A DNA stretch of 64,000 nt, from assembly GCA_964353015.1 (NCBI GenBank), contig CAYGUA010000006.1:129970-193969 (forward strand). The letters run 5' to 3'. The notes below the pieces were generated by a model. It had not been told where the DNA came from and did no database searches. It saw nothing but the letters and a program-made list of their open reading frames with translations. This document shows, piece by piece, positions 27,416-36,400 of this stretch. Both the position numbers and the translations under genes were made by a program. This DNA comes from JAMZMI01 sp964353015. GTDB taxonomy: Bacteria > Bacteroidota > Bacteroidia > Cytophagales > Cyclobacteriaceae. Position 1 is the stretch's first letter. Each line of letters starts with the position of its first letter.

Positions 27416-27901
27416 TTGAAAACGCTATATCTCATCCGTCACGCAAAATCTTCCTGGTCATTCGATCTCAGTGATCATGATCGACCTTTGGGCGAACGTG
27501 GCAGACGAGATATCATCAAAATGGGCAAATTCGTCAAAAACAATATTGACGTTCCTGAACTGATACTTGCAAGTACAGCTAGCCGCGCATTATATACCGC
27601 CCTTCATATGGCTGACTCGTGGGATTATCCTGAAGATAAATTAATGCTTTCAGATAGGCTTTATCACTGTACTTCAAGAGATATAGAAGGAATCCTCGGA
27701 GGATTTGGAAGTGAAAATACGATTGCCATAGTAGGTCACAATCCGACATTCACTCAGTTTCACAATCATTATTGCAACGAACAAATAGACAACCTCCCAA
27801 CTTGTGGTATTGTCGGATTAGAGTTTGACATCAACTCGTGGAAGGAGCTGATTATGTCTAAAGCCACACAGCTATTTTATCATACTCCAAAGGGGATTTA
27901 G
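27416..27901 (+). CDS. sixA: SixA-like histidine phosphatase
   Basis: The 161-residue protein begins at a TTG (27416) with the histidine-phosphatase signature LIRHAKSSW, where His9 would be the phospho-acceptor and Arg8 its partner. Other family landmarks are DRPLGERGRRDI, ASTASRALYTAL and VGHNPTFTQF (second catalytic His). The length and single-domain form match SixA, which dephosphorylates phospho-His proteins. The target in Bacteroidota is not established, so the symbol is by similarity only. Confidence 0.85.
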   Translation: MKTLYLIRHAKSSWSFDLSDHDRPLGERGRRDIIKMGKFVKNNIDVPELILASTASRALYTALHMADSWDYPEDKLMLSDRLYHCTSRDIEGILGGFGSENTIAIVGHNPTFTQFHNHYCNEQIDNLPTCGIVGLEFDINSWKELIMSKATQLFYHTPKGI

Positions 27902-27951
27902 AATAGAAAAATAAATAATCTTCTAACTCAACTCGAAATTAAAACCGAATA

Positions 27952-28037
27952 CTGCGGCAGGGATAGCAGTGGAAAGCCCGCAGCGCGTAGGATTGTGGGC
28001 AGACGGACTTGTAGCGAATAGCCCGGTTCGTCCGCCC
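27952..28037. repeat. GC-rich two-hairpin intergenic element
   Basis: This 86-base stretch between convergent sixA and hslU is markedly GC-rich in an AT-rich region. CTGCGG (27952-27957) pairs with CCGCAG (27978-27983). GGGCAGACGGAC (27997-28008) pairs with GTTCGTCCGCCC (28026-28037), 12 bp with one mismatch and one G-U. Both halves contain a related string, TAGCAGTGGAAAGCCCG and TAGCGAATAGCCCG. It could be a dispersed REP-like element, a bidirectional terminator, or both; only one copy was seen in the window. Confidence 0.5.
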
Positions 28038-28049
28038 AAATAATCAATA

Positions 28050-29426
28050 TTAAAGAATATATTGACTCAAATCTTTGTCTTTGACCAGACCAGTGAGCCG
28101 CTCCTGTACGTGCGCCTTATCAATCACAATTTGAGCATTGGCTCCAATGGTATCCGGAATATCGAACAGAATATCATTGAGCAACTTGCTCATAACCGTA
28201 TGAAGCCTCCGCGCACCAATGTTTTCCACTTCTTCATTCACCTGAAAGGCAATTTCTGCCAGCTCCTCAAGTGCTTCAGGTTGGAAAGACAAACTCACGC
28301 CTTCAGCCGCTACAAGTGCGATATATTGCTTGGTGAGTGCGTTTTTAGGCTCTTGTAAAATTCTTAGAAAATCTGCCTTGGTCAGGTTTTCCAATTCAAC
28401 ACGGATTGGGAATCTACCTTGCAGTTCGGGAATCAAATCAGATGGTTTGCTCACATGAAATGCGCCAGCAGCTACGAACAAAATATGATCAGTGTGAACG
28501 ACTCCATATTTGGTATTGACGGCACTGCCCTCAACTATCGGCAGCAAATCACGCTGCACACCCTCTCTGCTAACATCTGGCCCACCTTTTCCGCTGGAAC
28601 TATTGGCTATTTTGTCTATCTCATCAATAAAGATGATACCTGAGTTTTCTGCCTTTGCGATAGCTTCTTCTTTTACATCATCCATATCGATGAGCTTGGA
28701 AGTTTCCTCCTCCATAAGGATTTTGCGTGCTTCTGCGATAGTGACTTTACGCTTTTTAGTCTTCTTTGGCATCATATTGCCAAGCATCTCTTGAATGTTG
28801 ATCATGGATGATTCATCCATGCCACCACCGATCATTCCAACTCCAGGCGATGCAGATTGCCTCACATCTATTTCGATCTTTCGCTCATCCATTTCACCAT
28901 TTTTGATTTTTTCGCGAAAGCGCTCCCTGGTTTTTTCGTTGAGCTCCTGTTCCTCTCCGGGTAAATCTTTACCAACTCCAGATGCATGGATATTTTTGGC
29001 TCCTCTCAATGGTGGAATTAGAATATCAAGAATAAGATTATCAACTATCTCTGATGCTTTTTCTTTGACTTCTTCTTTTTTGGCAATTTTTACAATGTTT
29101 ACCGACTGCTCCACTAAATCGCGAACCATGCTTTCCACATCACGACCCACGTAACCAACTTCAGTAAATTTCGAAGCTTCTACTTTCGTAAATGGCGCAT
29201 CTGAAATTTTAGCCAAGCGCCGAGCTATTTCTGTTTTACCAACTCCAGTCGCTCCTATCATCAATATGTTGTTGGGGACGATTTCGCCGCGAATCTCTTC
29301 CTTCACATTCATGCGTCTCCATCGATTTCTCAAGGCAATGGCCACATTCTTTTTAGCATCGGTTTGGCCGATAATATATTTATCTAATTCGGCAACAATC
29401 TGCCGTGGTGTCAAATCTGAACTCAT
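28050..29426 (-). CDS. hslU: ATP-dependent protease ATPase subunit HslU
   Basis: HslU is the AAA+ unfoldase of the HslUV (ClpYQ) protease. The 458-residue protein begins SSDLTPRQIVAELDKYIIGQ, the family N-terminus. It has Walker A GATGVGKTE (Lys64), the GYVGRD pore motif, a long I-domain (about 110-245), Walker B IIFIDEIDKI near residue 270, and sensor/C-terminal NIGARRLHTVMSKLL. The extreme C-terminal residues (DLSQYIL) resemble the tail that docks into HslV. hslV is not in this window. The gene follows porQ by two bases in the lon-porQ-hslU operon. Confidence 0.96.
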   Translation of the reverse strand: MSSDLTPRQIVAELDKYIIGQTDAKKNVAIALRNRWRRMNVKEEIRGEIVPNNILMIGATGVGKTEIARRLAKISDAPFTKVEASKFTEVGYVGRDVESMVRDLVEQSVNIVKIAKKEEVKEKASEIVDNLILDILIPPLRGAKNIHASGVGKDLPGEEQELNEKTRERFREKIKNGEMDERKIEIDVRQSASPGVGMIGGGMDESSMINIQEMLGNMMPKKTKKRKVTIAEARKILMEEETSKLIDMDDVKEEAIAKAENSGIIFIDEIDKIANSSSGKGGPDVSREGVQRDLLPIVEGSAVNTKYGVVHTDHILFVAAGAFHVSKPSDLIPELQGRFPIRVELENLTKADFLRILQEPKNALTKQYIALVAAEGVSLSFQPEALEELAEIAFQVNEEVENIGARRLHTVMSKLLNDILFDIPDTIGANAQIVIDKAHVQERLTGLVKDKDLSQYIL

Positions 29427-29428
29427 AA

Positions 29429-30424
29429 TTATAATATTTTTTTATAGCTATTCAGGTTGGTTTGCAAGCTGATAAAGTTAGCTCCGCCAGCCGCATGATA
29501 CTTGGCTCTGGCATACCTGAATCTAATTCTTTTAATTCCAACAGAAAATCCATAGGACAATCCTGCACCACCAGCAGTTTCATCCAGTTTCAATTCTTGC
29601 CTTCTCAGATGATTATATCCCAATTGAAACTGAATGGCATCATTAAGGATGAGCTCCGTACCAATATTGACTCGGCGAAGCATTTTATCGACATACGCCG
29701 AAGTTCTGGATGTTTGCGCCTGATTTTCCTGTTTAAAAACAAGATTTTCTTCAACCAGATTATATGTGGTAAATGTGAATCTGAATGGCATGTATTCCGG
29801 CTTGATCGTGACACCCATCTGCACATCAAATGGCAGTTGAGAATTTGCTGCCTGGAAATAATCATTAAATCTGAACCCGAAATTTTTGAAGGCCAGAGCA
29901 AATGTGATGTCATTATTTGGCACGCGATATATTCCACCTAAATCAAAGACCATAGCTGAGGTAGAATAACTGTCAATTGCGCTCTGAGTAAATTTCATAT
30001 TCACGCCAAAGGAAAAAGGACCTGCCTGACGGCTTTTTCCAATTACAAGTACATAATCATTGGCTGTAAACGAGCCAATGTCATTTCCAGAAGGATCTGT
30101 TTCCACAAAATCGCCATATGATAAATATGTCAATCCAATAGCCATAGGTCCAATTTTACCAAAACTGCCATAATAGGCTCCAGAAAAGACATTGATATCT
30201 GCAAAATATGGATTGTAATTAAAAGCGATATCACCCAATGCCACTGAATCTAAAACGGCAGGATTATTCATAAACTGCATCAGTTCACCATCTGCCAACG
30301 ATACCATCGTGCCGCCTAGCGCCGCACTTCTGGTACCAGAAGGAAGCTCCAACGCCTGGTACTGACCAAACTGAGCATGGGTGCTGAATGTCAGCAACAG
30401 TAATATGAAAGAAAGGTATCTCAA
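29429..30424 (-). CDS. porQ: Type IX secretion system protein PorQ
   Basis: This 331-residue outer-membrane beta-barrel protein has the Bacteroidota PorV/PorQ-family look. A signal peptide (ending STHA before QFGQ) is followed by ALGGTMVSLADGELMQFMNNPAVLDS, a conserved N-terminal block, then many amphipathic strands. In studied species PorQ with PorZ and PorU helps attach A-LPS to type IX cargo proteins at the surface. It uses a TTG start (30424) immediately after the lon stop codon, so translation is probably coupled. The assignment as PorQ rather than PorV/other FadL-like barrel rests on length and the N-terminal block. Confidence 0.85.
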   Translation of the reverse strand: MRYLSFILLLLTFSTHAQFGQYQALELPSGTRSAALGGTMVSLADGELMQFMNNPAVLDSVALGDIAFNYNPYFADINVFSGAYYGSFGKIGPMAIGLTYLSYGDFVETDPSGNDIGSFTANDYVLVIGKSRQAGPFSFGVNMKFTQSAIDSYSTSAMVFDLGGIYRVPNNDITFALAFKNFGFRFNDYFQAANSQLPFDVQMGVTIKPEYMPFRFTFTTYNLVEENLVFKQENQAQTSRTSAYVDKMLRRVNIGTELILNDAIQFQLGYNHLRRQELKLDETAGGAGLSYGFSVGIKRIRFRYARAKYHAAGGANFISLQTNLNSYKKIL

Positions 30425-32893
30425 TCAGTTAGTTTTTGCTTCCGGAATGATGAATTCGATTGGTTTTGCCGCTTTTTGCTTCAACAACGCAATATCAAGC
30501 ACTTGTTGTACATTCTCTACATAATGTATTTTTAAGTCTTTGATATACTGCGGATTGATCTCTTCTATATCACGACTATTACGCTCGCACATGATGATCT
30601 CCTTGATACCTGCTCGTTTCGCAGCAAGAATTTTTTCTTTGATTCCACCCACAGGAAGTACTTTCCCACGAAGAGTGATTTCTCCTGTCATGGCAAGCTT
30701 TTTCAAAATCATCCTTTGTGTGAAAACAGATGCCAAAGCTGTGAGCATAGTAATACCAGCTGAAGGACCATCTTTTGGAATCGCTCCGGCAGGCACGTGT
30801 ACGTGCAGGTCATAATGATCAAAAATCAAATGATTAATATCCAAACTTTCAGCATTTGACTTTAAGTAAGAAAGTGCTGTCATGGCTGATTCTTTCATCA
30901 CATCACCAAGCTGGCCTGAAAGCGTAAGCTTTCCTTTTCCTCGACTTAGACTTGCTTCAATGTAAAGAATATCTCCACCTGAAGGTGTCCAGGCCAAACC
31001 AGTTGCTACTCCTGGCAATTTATTGTCCTCATAATATTCTTTATCAAAAATTTCAGGACCGAGTATTTTTCGGATTTGATCCTGATCGATTTTATTTTCA
31101 TGTTCCTGCTCCATAGCGATGGATTTGGCAACATTTCTAACTACCGATGCAACTTTCCTTTCCAGATTTCTAACTCCAGACTCACGGGTGTAGTCATTGA
31201 TTAATTTTTCTACAGCGGCCTTTTCAAAAGTGATATCCTTCAATTTCAATCCATGTTCCTCCCGCTGCTTTGGAATAAGATGCTTTTTGGCGATTTCCAC
31301 TTTTTCTTCAAGTGTATAACCAGTAATATCAATGATTTCCATCCTATCTCTTAATGGTGGCTGAATGGTATCCAATGAATTGGCTGTAGCAATAAACAAC
31401 ACCTTTGACAGGTCATAATCAACTTCAAGATAGTTGTCCTTAAAAGCATTGTTTTGCTCTGGATCAAGTACTTCAAGCAAAGCAGAAGATGGATCACCCC
31501 TAAAATCTGAGCTCACCTTATCGATTTCATCCAAAATGAAAACTGGATTGGATGAACCCGATTTTTTCAGATTCTGAATCACCTTACCGGGCATTGCGCC
31601 GATATAGGTTTTTCTATGTCCGCGAATCTCCGCTTCATCATGCACTCCTCCCAGAGACATTCGGACGTATTTCCTATTCAATGCTTCAGCTATAGATTTT
31701 CCTAAAGAAGTCTTACCAACTCCAGGAGGGCCATAAAGACATAAAATCGGGCCTTTCAAATCATTTTTCAGTTTCCTTACTGCCAGATATTCAAGAATTC
31801 TTTCTTTTACTTTATCCAGACCGAAATGATCTTTATCTAAAATTTTCTTTGCTCGATTCAGGTCAAAGTTGTCCTCGGTCACTTCGCCCCAAGGCAAGTC
31901 CACCAATAACTCAGCATAATTCAAAGCAACTGGATATTCGGCAGAAGCAGGATTCATTCGCCCGATTTTATCGAGTTCCTTGTGAAAATGTTTTTTAACT
32001 TCTTCGCTCCACAATTTATCTTTTGCGCGAAGACGCAAGCTCTTCACTTCCTGATCTGTTCCGTCCTGCCCAAGTTCGTCTTGCAATACTTTCATTTGCT
32101 GACGCAAATAATAATCTCGCTGCTGTTGATCTATGTCAGAGTGAACTTTCGATGCTATTTCCATTTTCAACTCCAACACTTGAATATCGCGCATCATGAA
32201 TTGCAGCAATTTTTCGGCGCGCTTCTTGGAATCTCCAATTTCTAGCAATGTCTGTTTTTCAGCCACCTCCGCATTGATATTTGACGATAAAAAGTGCGTA
32301 AGAAACACATGATTATCTATGTTTTTCAAGGCTTCATGAGCTTCTTTAGGAATCTCAGGATTTAATTTGAGCACTTTATTTGCAGCTTCTTTTAGGGACT
32401 GCACAATTACTTTTGAATCCTCTTTAGATATCTCACCTTCATCTTTTAGGACTTCATATCGAGCTTTGATAAATGGCTCATCTTGAATGCCTTCCGTCAG
32501 TTTTATTCTGTTTTGTCCTTGTATGATGATTGTGGTATTTCCATCTGGCAGTACCAACATCTTTATGATTTTAGCCACACATCCGATACCGAACAAGTCT
32601 TTGAATGTGGGTTCTTCTATCTTGTTCTTTTGAGCAACAACCCCAATGATACGATTTCCTTTATATGCTTTCTTTACAAGCTTGATTGATTTGGTGCGAC
32701 CAACGGTAATTGGCAAAATCACTCCAGGAAATAGGACCGTATTTTTTATTGGTAAAATAGCCAGTTCATCAGGAAAATCTTTTTCATCCAATGTGCCGCC
32801 ACTTTGAATCGTTTCTATATGAATCATTTCTCCAGATTCATCGTCAACAAGGTTTGAAACTATTATGGGATTTTTAGATTTGCTTTTATACAT
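30425..32893 (-). CDS. lon: ATP-dependent protease La (Lon)
   Basis: Lon degrades misfolded and regulatory proteins. The 822-residue chain has the LonN substrate domain (residues ~40-235, LPIKNTVLFPGVILPITVGR), a coiled region, the AAA+ module with Walker A LYGPPGVGKTSLGK near residue 390 and Walker B PVFILDEIDKV, and the serine-lysine protease domain with Ser711 in PKDGPSAGITM and a catalytic Lys about 43 residues later in PVGGIKEK. It is first in an apparent lon-porQ-hslU operon; porQ starts at the next base. It is divergent from the PorE-like gene. Confidence 0.98.
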   Translation of the reverse strand: MYKSKSKNPIIVSNLVDDESGEMIHIETIQSGGTLDEKDFPDELAILPIKNTVLFPGVILPITVGRTKSIKLVKKAYKGNRIIGVVAQKNKIEEPTFKDLFGIGCVAKIIKMLVLPDGNTTIIIQGQNRIKLTEGIQDEPFIKARYEVLKDEGEISKEDSKVIVQSLKEAANKVLKLNPEIPKEAHEALKNIDNHVFLTHFLSSNINAEVAEKQTLLEIGDSKKRAEKLLQFMMRDIQVLELKMEIASKVHSDIDQQQRDYYLRQQMKVLQDELGQDGTDQEVKSLRLRAKDKLWSEEVKKHFHKELDKIGRMNPASAEYPVALNYAELLVDLPWGEVTEDNFDLNRAKKILDKDHFGLDKVKERILEYLAVRKLKNDLKGPILCLYGPPGVGKTSLGKSIAEALNRKYVRMSLGGVHDEAEIRGHRKTYIGAMPGKVIQNLKKSGSSNPVFILDEIDKVSSDFRGDPSSALLEVLDPEQNNAFKDNYLEVDYDLSKVLFIATANSLDTIQPPLRDRMEIIDITGYTLEEKVEIAKKHLIPKQREEHGLKLKDITFEKAAVEKLINDYTRESGVRNLERKVASVVRNVAKSIAMEQEHENKIDQDQIRKILGPEIFDKEYYEDNKLPGVATGLAWTPSGGDILYIEASLSRGKGKLTLSGQLGDVMKESAMTALSYLKSNAESLDINHLIFDHYDLHVHVPAGAIPKDGPSAGITMLTALASVFTQRMILKKLAMTGEITLRGKVLPVGGIKEKILAAKRAGIKEIIMCERNSRDIEEINPQYIKDLKIHYVENVQQVLDIALLKQKAAKPIEFIIPEAKTN

Positions 32894-33047
32894 AAGAATG
32901 CGTCAAATTGGCAGACCATTGCCTCAAAATTGGTCATTTAATTGTAGCCGGGTAAAGGTTCAATAGCTATGCCAAATTAGTTATGGTAGATCAAAACATA
33001 TTATCTTTAGCCAGAATTATACAGGTGTCTGTCGAAAAGACATATTT

Positions 33048-35096
33048 ATGAATAAAGTTGTTGTGCGCATCATACCACTGGCATTATTTGCCTTATGCTG
33101 GATAGGTAACTTATCCGCACAGGACACTTCTATCAAGCGAACAACTAAGCAATTCAGGGTAGACTCTCTGCCTTCAAATATTGACCTCAATATTTACAAT
33201 TTCTATAATATCAATCGGGTTCCACATTATTACAATAAGATGGAAATGGATATGATACAGAAATATGAACGCAATGGTGATTGGGAAAATCTATATTATG
33301 CCATGCAGAATTATGTGAGCAAATTCGGAGTTCAAAATTTCTATAAAGATACCCGCATGATTTGGCGACTTGCTAAACTCACTGAACTCTATGGTGATTT
33401 TGAGGAAGCCAGGGATTTATATAGACTCGTGCTTAGACATCATCATACCGGAATTGACATCAAGGAAATAGAAATTTATTACGATTCACTCAATAACCAA
33501 GAAGCTCAGATCTATGTCCCGCTTGACTATTATTATGAATTAGTCGAATACCGCAAGTTGATTGATACCCTTAGACCGCCACGAGGTGTATTACTCAATA
33601 TGGGCGCAGAAATCAATAGCTCCTATGCGGATTATGGCCCTTCACTCAACGTGATGAATAATGTCTTACTTTTTACATCACAAAGAAATGAACTCGACTT
33701 GACTGTAAGAAAAAAGGCAAATGAAGATCTGTTTTTCAGTAAAAAAGATGAATATGGGAATTGGTCAAAGGCTCAAGAATTTTCACAAATCAACTCCCGA
33801 TATAATGAAGGTTCAGCTTTCCTATCCAAAGACGGCAAGACCATTTATTTTTCAAGATGTGATTGTCTGGATTGCTATGGCGATTGTGATTTGTTTAGTG
33901 CCAAATTACAACCCGATAGCACCTGGGCAGAAGTAGAAAACCTGGGAACCAATGTCAATAGCCTAAGCTGGGATTCGCATCCTTCCCTTTCACACAGTGA
34001 AGACACCTTATATTTTGCTTCAGATAGGCTTGGTGGATTTGGACTCTCTGATATTTATTTCACTTATAAAATGAAAAATGGCAATTGGTCTCCTGCTCAA
34101 AATGTTGGCCCAATTATCAATACGCGCCACAATGATGTAAGCCCATTTTACCATCCGGTTTACGACATTCTGTATTTCAGTTCCAATGGACAGCTTTACA
34201 ATTTCGGAGAATTTGATATTTATAAATCACACAGGATAGATGGCCAGTGGAGTGAGCCTTATAACATTGGCCCTTTGGTGAATGGACAGGGAAGTGAATT
34301 TTATTTTACGATAGATGCGGAATCAGAATTACTTTTTTATGCGCGCTCTATCACCCGGGATATTGGCAAGCAGGATTTATATTCTTTTCCATTGCCCATG
34401 GAGGCGCAACCTCTGGCTACTACTCGCGTAACCGGATCACTCACTGACAACCTGACAGGACAGCCATTCAAAGGGATTGTTTCCATAATTGATCTTGACG
34501 GAGGTATTGAAGTAGCTCCCAGATTCCTGAAACCTGATGGATCTTTTGAATTTAACTTGATTGACAAGAGGAATTATCTTTTGGTGATTCAAGGTGATGA
34601 CTTTTTTAGAATAGAAGATTCATTTTTTCTAGATGGACCAGCTGAGTTAAAACGTGTCACTGAGCCATTGTCAAGCCGGGTTAAATTTGAATCAATAGAA
34701 TTTGACATGAGTAGATCAGAACTCAAGCAGGAAATGTATTCTGACTTAAATAAGATTGTAAATTTCCTGTATGACAACCCGACCTTCCGGTTGAAAATAT
34801 CCGGTCACACTGACTCATTTGGTTCTGCAGAATTCAATTTGCAGCTATCAAAAGACCGGGCAAAAAACATCCATGATTATGTTGTCGATTTTGCTGGTGT
34901 AGAACCAGAAAGAGTAAGTTGGGAAGGATATGGAAGTACACAGCCGATCGTACAAGAAGTTACTGAAGCAGATAAAGCCTTGAACAGGCGAGTTGAGTTT
35001 GAAATCTACCGACCTGCTCCTCCCGTGCCTCAGGATGAAGCCCCAATTAGTCCAGCTGATACACTAGATTTGCGACCTACTCCAAAGAAAAATTAG
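33048..35096 (+). CDS. PorE-like OmpA-family protein with propeller domain
   Basis: The 682-residue protein has a signal peptide (cut near LSAQ/DTS) and helical TPR-like repeats (about 60-140). A beta-propeller of PD40/WD40-like repeats follows (about 185-460, with recurring YGPSLN, FLSKDGKTIYFSR, PSLSHSEDTLYFASDR, GGFGLSDIYF). Next come a carboxypeptidase-regulatory-like domain (about 465-545) and a C-terminal OmpA peptidoglycan-binding domain (ISGHTDSFGSAEFNLQLSKDRA). This order is that of PorE, a type IX secretion component tethering the machinery to peptidoglycan. Described PorE is a lipoprotein, whereas no lipobox is visible here, so it may be a paralogue. Its stop overlaps that of rseP. 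Confidence 0.82.
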   Translation: MNKVVVRIIPLALFALCWIGNLSAQDTSIKRTTKQFRVDSLPSNIDLNIYNFYNINRVPHYYNKMEMDMIQKYERNGDWENLYYAMQNYVSKFGVQNFYKDTRMIWRLAKLTELYGDFEEARDLYRLVLRHHHTGIDIKEIEIYYDSLNNQEAQIYVPLDYYYELVEYRKLIDTLRPPRGVLLNMGAEINSSYADYGPSLNVMNNVLLFTSQRNELDLTVRKKANEDLFFSKKDEYGNWSKAQEFSQINSRYNEGSAFLSKDGKTIYFSRCDCLDCYGDCDLFSAKLQPDSTWAEVENLGTNVNSLSWDSHPSLSHSEDTLYFASDRLGGFGLSDIYFTYKMKNGNWSPAQNVGPIINTRHNDVSPFYHPVYDILYFSSNGQLYNFGEFDIYKSHRIDGQWSEPYNIGPLVNGQGSEFYFTIDAESELLFYARSITRDIGKQDLYSFPLPMEAQPLATTRVTGSLTDNLTGQPFKGIVSIIDLDGGIEVAPRFLKPDGSFEFNLIDKRNYLLVIQGDDFFRIEDSFFLDGPAELKRVTEPLSSRVKFESIEFDMSRSELKQEMYSDLNKIVNFLYDNPTFRLKISGHTDSFGSAEFNLQLSKDRAKNIHDYVVDFAGVEPERVSWEGYGSTQPIVQEVTEADKALNRRVEFEIYRPAPPVPQDEAPISPADTLDLRPTPKKN

Positions 35097-36400
35097 AATA
35101 GTTTATAAACGTCATTTAAAATGGCATAACTCATGATCGCGAGCAAAAGGATCATCCCTACTTTTTGAGCATTCTCCAGAAATTTATCTGATGGTCTTCT
35201 TCCAGAAACCATTTCGTAAGTCAAGAACATTACGTGACCGCCATCCAATGCAGGAATTGGTAAGAAATTCATAAAGGCAAGGATCATTGAAAGTAAACCT
35301 GTCACTTCCCAAAAACGATTCCAATCCCATGTTCCACCAAATATTTTTGCAATACCAATTGGGCCGGCAAGTGATTTTGAAGGAGACACATCACCAGAAA
35401 ACATTTTTCCAAAGGCAACAATATTGTGCCATACAGTGCCAACCGCCTTTTCGGTACCAATGATCATAGATTGACCCAAGCCATATTTCACGTATTCATT
35501 TTCCATTGTGAATTCTGCAACAAATCCCAACGTAGCATCTTCATTGACGACAAAGTTTAATTCCACTGGATTGCCACTTCTGGAAACTACGGCTGATATT
35601 TCCTTTCCAGCCAAAGTATCCATATTGGCTTTAAACTCATGATAAAAGGAAATAGGGTTTCCATTAATAGAAGAGAAAACATCTCCATCTTCCAAACCGC
35701 CTTGAGATGCTGCTGATTTAGAAGTGACTTCCTTAACTCTGAAAGGCATTCTTGGCTTTATGAAAGCAGCCTTATTGTCTGAGAATTTCTCTAGAAAATC
35801 ATTTGGAATGTCGACCCTTAAAGTTTGATCATTTCTCCTTACTGTAAAATAACCATCCGTTGAAAGTAGAACTTCCGGACTAATCAAATCGCTAAATTTA
35901 TCATAATCACGCCCACTGATATTCACGATTCTGTCGCCTGATTGCAAACCAATCTCCTGACCCAATTCTAATGACTCAATTCCGTACTTATCAATCTCAG
36001 ATTTTGGAATGTAAGATTCTCCATTAACAAAAACCAAAGCAATAAATATCACAATACCTGTGATCACATTCACAATAATCCCACCCATCATTACGATGAG
36101 TCTTTGCCATGCCGGCTTAGATCGAAACTCCCAAGGCTGGGGCTCTGCACTCATGGCTTCACTATCAAGTGATTCATCGATCATACCCGAGATTTTCACA
36201 AATCCTCCCAATGGTATTGCACCTATTGAATATTCAGTCTCTCCAAATTGCTTTCCCCAAATTTTTGGTGGAAATCCAATCGAGTATTTTTCCACTCGCA
36301 TTCCAAAAGCCTTGGCCGCCAATAAATGACCCAACTCGTGCAAACCAACTAAAATCGAAAGCCCAAGTATTAATTGGGCTGCCATGATAATTCCTTCCAT
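35093..36400 (-). CDS. rseP: Site-2 metalloprotease RseP
   Basis: RseP cleaves transmembrane substrates such as anti-sigma factors and signal-peptide remnants within the inner membrane. The 435-residue protein has zinc motif HELGH (His21, Glu22, His25) in the first membrane helix. Tandem PDZ-like domains lie in the periplasmic middle (about 130-310), and the second active-site motif NFLPIPALDGGH is near residue 385. The start overlaps the dxr stop by one base (TAATG). Cleavage of the RskA-type anti-sigma factor encoded at 19.3-20.0 kb is a plausible but unproven link. Confidence 0.95.
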   Translation of the reverse strand: MEGIIMAAQLILGLSILVGLHELGHLLAAKAFGMRVEKYSIGFPPKIWGKQFGETEYSIGAIPLGGFVKISGMIDESLDSEAMSAEPQPWEFRSKPAWQRLIVMMGGIIVNVITGIVIFIALVFVNGESYIPKSEIDKYGIESLELGQEIGLQSGDRIVNISGRDYDKFSDLISPEVLLSTDGYFTVRRNDQTLRVDIPNDFLEKFSDNKAAFIKPRMPFRVKEVTSKSAASQGGLEDGDVFSSINGNPISFYHEFKANMDTLAGKEISAVVSRSGNPVELNFVVNEDATLGFVAEFTMENEYVKYGLGQSMIIGTEKAVGTVWHNIVAFGKMFSGDVSPSKSLAGPIGIAKIFGGTWDWNRFWEVTGLLSMILAFMNFLPIPALDGGHVMFLTYEMVSGRRPSDKFLENAQKVGMILLLAIMSYAILNDVYKLF

